DNA from: Candidatus Aminicenantota bacterium
GTDB taxonomy: Bacteria; Acidobacteriota; Aminicenantia; Aminicenantales; Aminicenantaceae
NCBI GenBank assembly: GCA_030633795.1
Contig: DAOWCB010000136.1
Span: forward strand, 1-5,078
Length of the DNA: 5,078 bases
Reading direction: 5' to 3'
Shown: piece by piece, positions 1-5,078 of the stretch
Layout of the letters: every line of letters begins with the position of its first letter
Position numbering within the stretch: the stretch's first letter is position 1
Translations under genes and position numbers: made by a program
The notes under the pieces: generated by a model
Told to the model about the DNA's origin: nothing
Database searches by the model: none
What the model saw: only the letters and a program-made list of their open reading frames with translations

Positions 1-3
1 AAA

Positions 4-9
4 AGGAGG
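4..9 (+). promoter_or_regulatory. Ribosome-binding site of the NusG-like gene
   Basis: AGGAGG, preceded by A residues, is a near-perfect match to the 16S rRNA anti-Shine-Dalgarno sequence. It ends 4 bases before the ATG at 14 but only 1 base before the in-frame GTG at 11. The spacing therefore favours the ATG as the start codon. Nothing further upstream is visible, so no promoter can be assigned. Confidence 0.75.
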
Positions 10-13
10 AGTG

Positions 14-496
14 ATGAAAGGCTGGTTTGTTCTGAATACAAAACCTAAAAAAGAATTTCAGGTAGGAAGACTGTTTGAGGAAGGAGGATTGGAATTTTAT
101 TGTCCAATGTACATCCATGAAACAAAAGAGAGCCCATTTTTTGCGGGGTATGGATTTATATATTTTGATTATCCCGAACAATACAAGCTGGTTAAGTACA
201 CGCGTGGAGTGAAGCGGATTATCGGAAATCCGGAGGGCCCGATTCCTGTTCCTGAGGAGATTATCCAACAGATCAAACAAAGAGAGATCGATGGTTACAT
301 TGAGTTTGAGAAATATGGCGGGATTCCTGAGATCGGTGACGAAATAGAAATCATGGAGGGCCCGATGAAGGGACTGAGAGGGATTTTCCGCAAGGAACTG
401 ACAGAAAAGGAACGGGTTATGATACTCCTCAACTTCGTTTCCTATCAGGGCAAACTTATCATTGAAAAGAAAAAATTGAAAAAGATTCCCACATAA
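14..496 (+). CDS. NusG-family transcription antitermination factor (RfaH/LoaP-like paralog)
   Basis: A 160-residue protein with the two-domain NusG layout. The N-terminal NGN domain covers about residues 2-90: it opens with the family-typical GWFVLNTKPKKE, keeps a PFFAGYGFIYF strand (41-51) where NusG has PLFPGYVFV, and has TRGVKRIIG at 63-71. The C-terminal KOW domain covers about residues 105-158, with GDEIEIMEGPMKGLRGI at 108-124. NusG proteins bind RNA polymerase through the NGN domain and suppress pausing; specialised paralogs act on a few long operons. At 160 residues it is nearer RfaH (about 162) than housekeeping NusG (about 175-180). Its place directly before a nucleotide-sugar aminotransferase, rather than beside secE/rplK, also points to a specialised paralog. 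ATG 14 is preferred to GTG 11 on spacing. Whether it belongs to the RfaH, LoaP or another subgroup cannot be decided by eye, and no recruitment element is visible because the window starts at the ribosome-binding site. Confidence 0.88.
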   Translation: MKGWFVLNTKPKKEFQVGRLFEEGGLEFYCPMYIHETKESPFFAGYGFIYFDYPEQYKLVKYTRGVKRIIGNPEGPIPVPEEIIQQIKQREIDGYIEFEKYGGIPEIGDEIEIMEGPMKGLRGIFRKELTEKERVMILLNFVSYQGKLIIEKKKLKKIPT

Positions 497-500
497 AACT

Positions 501-506
501 GGAGGT
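501..506 (+). promoter_or_regulatory. Ribosome-binding site of the aminotransferase gene
   Basis: GGAGGT ends 4 bases before the ATG at 511, within the 14-base gap after the NusG-like gene. It fixes the start of the aminotransferase. The gap leaves no room for a separate promoter or a terminator, which supports co-transcription. Confidence 0.7.
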
Positions 507-510
507 CCAG

Positions 511-1689
511 ATGAACGTGCCATTTTTGGATCTGAAAGCTCAATACAAAACACTAAAACAAGAGATCGATAATAAAATTCTTGAGGTTGTCGAGTCCCAA
601 AAGTTCATATTAGGCTCAGAGGTCACAGAATTAGAAAAAAAAATCGCCTCCTATACGGAGACAAAGTATGCGATAGGAGTTTCCTCGGGATCAGATGCAT
701 TGATTGTTTCCCTTATGGCTTTGGGAATCGGAAAAGATGATGCCATCGTGACGACGCCTTTTACCTTTTTTGCCACTGTCGGGGCTATTATTCGGGTGGG
801 AGCACGAGTGGTTTTCTGCGATATCGATAAAAAAACATACAACATGAACCCAGACAGCCTAGAGGATGTGATAAAAGTTGAGATAAAAAAACAATCGAGT
901 TCAAGGGTCAGGGCTATCATACCGGTTCATCTGTACGGTCAGTGTGCAGATATGGCTCCCATATTGGCCTCCGCGGAAAAATATAACCTCTCTGTAATAG
1001 AAGATGCAGCACAGGCTATCGGTGCGGGATATCCCTCTCCTTCAGGAGTTAAAAATGCTTGTGGGATGGGCGATTTGGGCATCCTGTCGTTTTTTCCCTC
1101 AAAAAACCTGGGAGCTTTCGGAGATGGGGGAATGATTTTGACGGACAACGAAAAATTAGCAGAGAAAGTGAGGATTCTCAGGGTGCACGGAGCTCAAAAT
1201 AAGTATTTTCATGACATTATTGGGGGAAATTTTCGTCTGGATTCTATTCAAGCTGCGGTATTGCTCGTGAAGCTGAAATATTTAGATCATTGGTCACAAA
1301 AAAGACAACATAATGCCCTTCTGTATGATAGGCTATTCGATGAAACAGGCTTGACAGCGAAAGGGATTCTCCAAGTTCCGGATGCTGTGTATAAACCTAT
1401 TGGTATTCCTCGGTATCACATCTATAATCAGTATGTCATACGAGCAAAAAAAAGAGATGAACTCCAAAAATATCTGACGTCAAAGAGAATAGCTACTGCT
1501 ATTTATTATCCTCTTGCTCTCCATCTTCAAAAATGTTTTGCCTACTTGGGTTACAAGGAAGGAGATTTTCCTGAGACCGAAAAAGCCACGACCGAAGTTT
1601 TGGCCCTGCCCATCTTTCCTGAGCTGGACAATGACCAGCAAGAATACATTGTTGCCAGCATTAAAGAATTCTACGAAATCGGATATTAA
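511..1689 (+). CDS. DegT/DnrJ/EryC1/StrS-family PLP-dependent sugar aminotransferase (WbpE-like)
   Basis: A complete 392-residue protein, within the family's usual 370-400. These enzymes use pyridoxal phosphate to move an amino group, usually from glutamate, onto a keto-sugar nucleotide in the cytoplasm, making amino sugars for surface glycans or antibiotics. The opening VPFLDLKAQY (3-12) is typical. The cofactor-binding loop is SSGSDAL (58-64). IIPVHLYGQCADM (136-148) leads to VIEDAAQA (162-169), with Asp165 expected to pair with the pyridine nitrogen and Gln168 to stack or bind nearby. Lys198 in SFFPSKNLG (193-201) is the Schiff-base lysine, followed by GDGG. NFRLDSIQAA (240-249) is the conserved late motif. 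YGQCAD, SFFPSKNLG and the RLDSIQAA-VLLVKL region look most like WbpE, which aminates UDP-3-keto-GlcNAcA, but the exact sugar is not readable from motifs. Two short insertions (about residues 121-133 and 174-185) exceed the family norm. An A9 run lies within codons 42-45. Confidence 0.93.
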   Translation: MNVPFLDLKAQYKTLKQEIDNKILEVVESQKFILGSEVTELEKKIASYTETKYAIGVSSGSDALIVSLMALGIGKDDAIVTTPFTFFATVGAIIRVGARVVFCDIDKKTYNMNPDSLEDVIKVEIKKQSSSRVRAIIPVHLYGQCADMAPILASAEKYNLSVIEDAAQAIGAGYPSPSGVKNACGMGDLGILSFFPSKNLGAFGDGGMILTDNEKLAEKVRILRVHGAQNKYFHDIIGGNFRLDSIQAAVLLVKLKYLDHWSQKRQHNALLYDRLFDETGLTAKGILQVPDAVYKPIGIPRYHIYNQYVIRAKKRDELQKYLTSKRIATAIYYPLALHLQKCFAYLGYKEGDFPETEKATTEVLALPIFPELDNDQQEYIVASIKEFYEIGY

Positions 1690-1714
1690 CCTGGATTATT
1701 CAGGCTGATCGGAC

Positions 1715-1720
1715 GGAGGA
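1715..1720 (+). promoter_or_regulatory. Ribosome-binding site of the racemase gene
   Basis: GGAGGA ends 4 bases before the ATG at 1725, the same spacing as for the two upstream genes. It lies in the 35-base gap after the aminotransferase stop. No convincing promoter or terminator is seen in that gap. Confidence 0.7.
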
Positions 1721-1724
1721 TGTT

Positions 1725-2417
1725 ATGAAAACCATGGGTATGATCGGTGGAATGAGCTGGGAATCTTCTTTGGAATATTATCGGATTGTCAACGAAGCCA
1801 TAAAAAAAAAGCTCGGGGGATTTCATTCGGCCAAGTGTATCCTGTATTCCGTGGATTTTGAAGAAGTGGAAAAGCTACAGCACCTGGGAGATTGGGATGA
1901 ATTGACTCGAATGATGATGGATGCCGCCCAGAGATTGGAGAACACAGGTGCGGATTTTGTGATCATCTGCACCAACACGATGCACAAAATGGCCGATGAG
2001 GTTCAAGGAGCCATCCGTATTCCAGTGCTGCACATTGTTGATGTTACTGCGAAGGCTATCAAAGGCAACAGACAAACACGAATCGGGCTCCTCGGAACCA
2101 AGTTCACGATGGAACAGGATTTTTACAAAGGTCGGTTAAAAGATAAACATGGACTGGACGTTCTGATCCCCAGTGCAGACGAACGACAGGTTGTGCATGA
2201 CATCCTTTACAGCGAACTGTGCTTGGGAGAGATCAAGGAGCTGTCTAAGGAAAAGTTTAAGAGCGTCATCCAAAACCTCGTCGATCGAGGAGCTCAAGGC
2301 GTGATTCTCGGGTGCACAGAAATTCCTTTGATTGTCAGCCAGGATGATTATGAGATTCCCGTTTATGACACGACGACACTCCATGCACAGGCCGCCGTCG
2401 ACTTCGCGCTCCAATAA
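1725..2417 (+). CDS. ygeA: Aspartate/glutamate racemase-family amino-acid racemase (YgeA-like)
   Basis: A complete 230-residue protein, the same length as I recall for Escherichia coli YgeA and close to it along the whole chain. The N-terminus GMIGGMSWESSLEYYR (5-20), then SVDFEEVE (42-49), LLGTKFTMEQDFY (122-134) and SADER (150-154) are all hallmark stretches. The family is cofactor-independent and inverts the alpha carbon with two cysteines acting as acid and base. Here they are Cys82 in CTNTMH (82-87) and Cys197 in GCTEIPL (196-202), so the enzyme should be active. YgeA is a broad-spectrum racemase, known from published work to favour homoserine and several other non-acidic amino acids, so aspartate or glutamate should not be assumed. 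The cytoplasmic product could supply D-amino acids to the envelope, or L-isomers to catabolism. It ends the plus-strand block and stops 8 bases from the convergent transporter gene. An A9 run spans codons 26-29 (AIKKK). Confidence 0.92.
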   Translation: MKTMGMIGGMSWESSLEYYRIVNEAIKKKLGGFHSAKCILYSVDFEEVEKLQHLGDWDELTRMMMDAAQRLENTGADFVIICTNTMHKMADEVQGAIRIPVLHIVDVTAKAIKGNRQTRIGLLGTKFTMEQDFYKGRLKDKHGLDVLIPSADERQVVHDILYSELCLGEIKELSKEKFKSVIQNLVDRGAQGVILGCTEIPLIVSQDDYEIPVYDTTTLHAQAAVDFALQ

Positions 2418-2425
2418 GAGTGAAC
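2418..2425. other. Convergent intergenic gap of 8 bases
   Basis: The racemase stop (TAA, 2415-2417) and the transporter stop (TTA on the plus strand, 2426-2428) face each other across 8 bases. I see no GC-rich hairpin followed by a T-run on either strand here or in the adjoining 50 bases, so termination must lie inside the opposing gene, depend on Rho, or be inefficient. Confidence 0.8.
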
Positions 2426-3631
2426 TTAGAGAAATAGCTTGAGGATATTCCAGATTCCCAAAAAGCACACCAGAAGAATCACCAATCCACCTACGATGTT
2501 CTGAACAGGTGTGTTGGCCAGGCTCTTCAGTTTTTGTCGGTTATTGAGAACGACCAGCAAAAATATCGAGGCCACCGGAAGGACTAGCCCGTTTGCCACC
2601 TGGGCGAACACGATAATCGACAGCGGATTGAAATCAAACAAGGAAACGATGAGCCCCGTTCCGATGACTCCCATCCAGACAGCCCGGAATTTGCCCGAAT
2701 TACGCCCTTCTTTCCAGCCAAGGATACCCGAAGAGGCAAAGGCTGCCGCATAAGGAGCTGTGATGGCTGAACTCAATCCTGCCGCAAATAATCCCATCCC
2801 AAAAAGCAAGTTTGTGAAGGATCCGAAAAGAGGTTTCAGTTGCTGTGACATCTGAGCCCCACTTTCCAATGTTATGCCCTTTTCATAAAAAGCCACAGCA
2901 GAGGTGACCACTATCGATACAGAAATCAATCCGCCAAGGCCGATGGATGCTATTAGATCCTTTTTTACATCTCTCAGATCTTCCTTCTTTTTCCATTTTT
3001 CTTTCACTGTAGAAGAATGGAGGAACAGGTTATAAGGTACGACCGTTGTGCCCACCAGAGCTAGTGCCAGATAAAGGGATTTATCCGGGAAAGAGGGGAT
3101 CATTCCTTTTAAAATAGAGAGCAAGTCAGGTTTGATAAGAATAAGGGTTATCAGGAAGGAAAGGCTCATGAAAAAGACCAGGAATATCAAGAATTTTTCA
3201 ACGATCCGGTATTTTTTTCTACTGAGCACAAAAGCTGCCACTAGAGAGATCAAAAGGACCCAGATTTTTTTCGATATGGGGCTGACCATCTCCAGTCCCA
3301 GTGCCCCCCCGACCAGATTGCCTGCTTCATAAGCCGCACAGCCAAACGTGATGGAAGACAAGGTAAGGATAACGATCAGGATTTTTGTCACCTGATTTTT
3401 GGGAAATTCTCTGAGGGATTGGCCCAGATCATATCCAGAACCAAGACTGAGTCTTCCTGTCATTTCCTGCAGGATCAATGTGGTTGCGATGGCGAAGATC
3501 AATGCAAAAATGAGAACATATCCAAATTGGGCGCCGGCCAATGAACAGGATGTCACGGTTCCTGGACCTATGAAGGCTGCAGCCACGAGGAAACCCGGGC
3601 CAAAGGCGGATCTTTTATTTTTTTTTACCAT
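2426..3631 (-). CDS. NRAMP (SLC11)-fold transporter with a non-canonical substrate site
   Basis: A 401-residue inner-membrane protein with about 11 predicted helices, roughly at 14-34, 37-57, 82-104, 123-138, 147-167, 187-206, 225-248, 269-295, 318-333, 336-361 and 377-398. NRAMP membership shows in the unwound first and sixth helices and their surroundings: AAFIGPGTVTSC (18-29) aligns with the family AxxxDPGN segment, and ALVGTTVVPYNLFLHSS (191-207) with the GATVMPHNLYLHS segment. Canonical members bind Mn2+/Fe2+ with Asp and Asn of DPGN and Met of MPH, and use the His in proton movement. Here these are Gly22, Thr25, Val198 and Tyr200, so all four are lost, while Asn201 and His205 remain. 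Classical Mn2+/Fe2+ transport is therefore doubtful. The ATG at 3631 is preferred; an in-frame GTG at 3643 would add MGGG. The start overlaps the hyuB-like gene by 17 bases and lies just after a G9 run that may act as a poor ribosome-binding site, so translation is probably coupled. The substrate is unknown. Confidence 0.88.
   Translation of the reverse strand: MVKKNKRSAFGPGFLVAAAFIGPGTVTSCSLAGAQFGYVLIFALIFAIATTLILQEMTGRLSLGSGYDLGQSLREFPKNQVTKILIVILTLSSITFGCAAYEAGNLVGGALGLEMVSPISKKIWVLLISLVAAFVLSRKKYRIVEKFLIFLVFFMSLSFLITLILIKPDLLSILKGMIPSFPDKSLYLALALVGTTVVPYNLFLHSSTVKEKWKKKEDLRDVKKDLIASIGLGGLISVSIVVTSAVAFYEKGITLESGAQMSQQLKPLFGSFTNLLFGMGLFAAGLSSAITAPYAAAFASSGILGWKEGRNSGKFRAVWMGVIGTGLIVSLFDFNPLSIIVFAQVANGLVLPVASIFLLVVLNNRQKLKSLANTPVQNIVGGLVILLVCFLGIWNILKLFL
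3615..3631 (-). other. 17-base gene overlap between the hyuB-like gene and the transporter gene
   Basis: The transporter ATG (3631-3629) lies inside the last codons of the hyuB-like frame, which ends with TAA at 3617-3615 in another phase. No AGGAGG-type site precedes the ATG, only a G-rich stretch, unlike the strong sites on the plus-strand genes. This arrangement is typical of translational coupling, with ribosomes finishing the first gene restarting on the second. Confidence 0.75.
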
Positions 3632-5078
3632 ACCCCCCCCCACCGGGTGTCTCGATACGCAAGATGTCTCCTGATTGGACTTTTAGGTTCGCCTTCGGGC
3701 CCAAGATTTTTTTATTTCCTTTGTAAGGGATAAGGAGGTTTTTGCCTCTTTTTCCTTCTTTGCCTCCCAAAACACCGTAGGGGGCAAAGTTCCGTCTTTC
3801 AGAAAGTATCGACACTTGAGTGGGGACAAAAAATTCATATTCCCGGATGATTCCCTCCCCTCCTTTTTGTTTGCCTTTTCCTCCCGAACCTTTACGCAGT
3901 TTATATGTTTTGATTCTCATCGGGAGATAGTTTTCTAGGGCTTCCATCGGCGTGTTCAGGGAATTGGTCATATGGGTGTGAACTCCACTCAATCCATCTC
4001 TTTCCGGACTGGCGCCCATACCTCCTCCGATAGTTTCATAATAGGTGAATCGAGATTCTTTGTCCGGATCGAATCCTCCGAAAGCCACATTGTTCATGGT
4101 GCCCGAACTGGCTGCCGGTATTCTCTCAGGAATAGCTTTGGATAGGGCTCCGAGGATAACATCGACAATCCTCTGAGAGGTCTCCACATTTCCTCCAGCA
4201 GTGGCTGCCGGGTGCTGGGCATTGACCACGGATCCTCGCGGAGCGATAATTTGGATCGGCCGCATCAGTCCTGTGTTAAACGGAATATCTTCCTCCACAA
4301 GGCAGCGAAATACGTAAAGGACTGCCGAACAAGTGATCGCAAAGTTCGCATTCACACCTCCTTCCACTTGTGCCGAGGAAGAGCTGAAATCGAGGATCGC
4401 TTCTTCACCTTTTATGTTTATCTCGACAGCTATTCGTACAGGGGTTTCTGTGATCCCGTCATTGTCCATGTAATCTGAAAAAGAATACATTCCATCAGGG
4501 ATAGAAAGCATAGTTTTTCTCAAAATTTTCTCTGTGTAATCCTGTATGAGCCTGCCATACAGGGCAAGCTTGGTGTGTCCGTATTTTTTTATGGTTTCTT
4601 CAAGGCGTTGTTTGCCTGTATTGTTTGCGGCTATTTGTGCAAAAATATCTCCTTTTCTCTCTTCGGGCGTTCTCACGTTAGACAGAATGAGGTTGAGAAT
4701 ATCTTCATCAAGGATTCCTTTTCTGACAAGTTTTATAGGAGGAATAATCAAACCCTCTTGAAAAATTTCCGAGGCAAGGGGCATCGAGCCTGGAGTCATA
4801 CCTCCCACGTCAGAGTGGTGGGCGCGGTTAGCGACAAAAAAAGTTAATTTTTTTCCCACAAAAAAAGGAGAAATACATGTGATATCAGGGAGGTGGGTTC
4901 CTCCTTGATACGGATCATTAAGGATCACCAGATCCCCGTTTTCGAAGGAAACAGAACGGAGCGATGCCTGGACAGATAAAGGCATAGCACCCAGATGTAC
5001 CGGGATGTGCGAGCCCTGAGCAAAAGTTTCTCCTTTGGGATTGAACAGGGCACACGAAAAATCCTTTCTTTCTTTAAT
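3615..5078 (-). CDS. hyuB: Hydantoinase B/oxoprolinase-family subunit, 5' end cut by the window edge
   Basis: A 487-residue visible portion whose frame is open to the last base of the window. Visible residues 1-36 read through IKERKDFSCALF and SHIPVHLGAMPLSV, which are conserved near the family N-terminus, so the Met at 4985 is internal and perhaps 30-40 residues are missing. The family hydrolyses hydantoins or 5-oxoproline with ATP, together with a HyuA partner, or carboxylates ketones in the acetone carboxylase branch. Motifs by visible position: NDPYQGGTHLPDI (54-66), NRAHHSDVGG (84-93), AIPERIPAASSG (315-326), YYETIGGGMGA (346-356), HTHMTNS (367-373), GSGGKGKQKGGEG (397-409) and PGGGGYG (478-484). 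His62, Asp65 and His87 match the spacing I recall for the metal ligands of acetone carboxylase alpha. The chain stops soon after PGGGGYG, as in shorter members. hyuA is expected upstream, beyond the window. The exact substrate is undetermined. Confidence 0.93.
   Translation of the reverse strand: MKERKDFSCALFNPKGETFAQGSHIPVHLGAMPLSVQASLRSVSFENGDLVILNDPYQGGTHLPDITCISPFFVGKKLTFFVANRAHHSDVGGMTPGSMPLASEIFQEGLIIPPIKLVRKGILDEDILNLILSNVRTPEERKGDIFAQIAANNTGKQRLEETIKKYGHTKLALYGRLIQDYTEKILRKTMLSIPDGMYSFSDYMDNDGITETPVRIAVEINIKGEEAILDFSSSSAQVEGGVNANFAITCSAVLYVFRCLVEEDIPFNTGLMRPIQIIAPRGSVVNAQHPAATAGGNVETSQRIVDVILGALSKAIPERIPAASSGTMNNVAFGGFDPDKESRFTYYETIGGGMGASPERDGLSGVHTHMTNSLNTPMEALENYLPMRIKTYKLRKGSGGKGKQKGGEGIIREYEFFVPTQVSILSERRNFAPYGVLGGKEGKRGKNLLIPYKGNKKILGPKANLKVQSGDILRIETPGGGGYGKKK
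3618..3626 (-). repeat. A9 homopolymer (coding strand) in the hyuB/transporter overlap
   Basis: Nine T on the plus strand, A9 on the coding strand, encodes the last three lysines of the hyuB-like protein and, in the shifted frame, the KKN residues near the transporter N-terminus. Runs of this length can promote polymerase slippage. Loss of one A would carry the first frame past its TAA into the transporter frame. Confidence 0.9.
3633..3641 (-). repeat. G9 homopolymer (coding strand) at the end of the hyuB-like gene
   Basis: Nine C on the plus strand, G9 on the coding strand, encodes most of the conserved C-terminal PGGGGYG motif, using GGG codons. It sits 1 base before the transporter ATG. 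It is long enough to be a candidate replication-slippage (contingency) tract and is also the only possible Shine-Dalgarno-like sequence for the transporter. Confidence 0.9.

Noticed and set aside
11..13. GTG as the start of the NusG-like gene.
   Set aside because: It sits 1 base after the ribosome-binding site, too close for normal initiation. The ATG at 14 has better spacing and gives the typical NusG N-terminus.
651..1148. Open minus-strand frames of 69-89 codons opposite the aminotransferase.
   Set aside because: They are antisense shadows of a gene with clear family motifs, have no ribosome-binding site of note and resemble no known protein.
1690..1704. Possible hairpin CCTG / CAGG with a 7-base loop right after the aminotransferase stop.
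   Set aside because: The stem is only 4 base pairs and no T-run follows, so it is not a credible terminator. It could equally arise by chance.
2136..2468. A 110-codon minus-strand frame across the end of the racemase and the convergent junction.
   Set aside because: It overlaps two well-supported genes for most of its length, and its translation lacks recognisable domain features. It is best explained as the reverse shadow of the racemase.
3641..3643. GTG at 3643 as the start of the transporter gene.
   Set aside because: It would add only MGGG, encoded by the same bases as the conserved PGGGGYG motif of the overlapping hyuB-like gene. The ATG at 3631 gives a normal NRAMP N-terminus. It cannot be fully excluded.
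2511..3674. Plus-strand open frames opposite the transporter gene.
   Set aside because: They are low-complexity antisense shadows without ribosome-binding sites or recognisable motifs.
4212..4847. Plus-strand open frames of 71-90 codons opposite the hyuB-like gene.
   Set aside because: They are antisense to strongly conserved hyuB motifs and show no coding signals of their own.
1..5078. Mobile element, CRISPR, toxin-antitoxin or phage-defence system.
   Set aside because: No direct or terminal inverted repeats, transposase, integrase, spaced repeats, toxin-like small genes or nuclease/helicase domains were seen. All substantial coding capacity is accounted for by five recognisable families.

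Overview
The window is gene-dense bacterial DNA of moderate GC (mid-40s % by eye, not computed). It carries two protein-coding blocks that converge: a plus-strand block (14-2417) and a minus-strand block (5078-2426), with only 8 bases between their stop codons. No rRNA, tRNA, CRISPR array, insertion sequence or prophage signal was seen, and no stretch over 300 bases lacks a gene. Strong AGGAGG-type ribosome-binding sites, tight spacing and an amino-acid-catabolic gene set fit an anaerobic, peptide- or amino-acid-using bacterium, for example of the Firmicutes/Clostridia or Synergistota type. That placement is an inference from gene content only and has low confidence.

Plus strand. A short NusG-family protein with NGN and KOW domains (160 aa, RfaH/LoaP-like) lies 14 bases before a PLP-dependent sugar aminotransferase of the DegT/DnrJ/EryC1/StrS family, which most resembles the WbpE type. 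After a 35-base gap comes a YgeA-type amino-acid racemase with both catalytic cysteines. Each gene has a clear GGAGG ribosome-binding site, and no terminator was found between them, so a single transcript is likely. A specialised NusG paralog next to a nucleotide-sugar aminotransferase is the usual sign of an operon under processive antitermination, typically surface polysaccharide or specialised metabolite synthesis. Here, though, only one sugar gene follows and the operon ends with a racemase. Genes upstream of base 1 are not visible.

Minus strand. A hydantoinase B/oxoprolinase-family subunit (hyuB-like) enters from the right edge. Its reading frame is open to the last base and already shows conserved N-terminal sequence there, so the true start is outside the window. 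Its end overlaps the start of an 11-helix NRAMP-fold transporter by 17 bases, which suggests translational coupling. The transporter lacks the metal-binding signature of the family: DPGN in helix 1 reads GPGT, and MPH in helix 6 reads VPY. Because it is coupled to a hydantoinase/oxoprolinase gene, I suggest it may carry the enzyme's organic substrate (5-oxoproline or a hydantoin-like compound) or an unusual ion, rather than Mn2+/Fe2+. This is the most interesting point in the window. The gene junction also carries a G9 and an A9 homopolymer on the coding strand, placed so that loss of one base would fuse the two reading frames.
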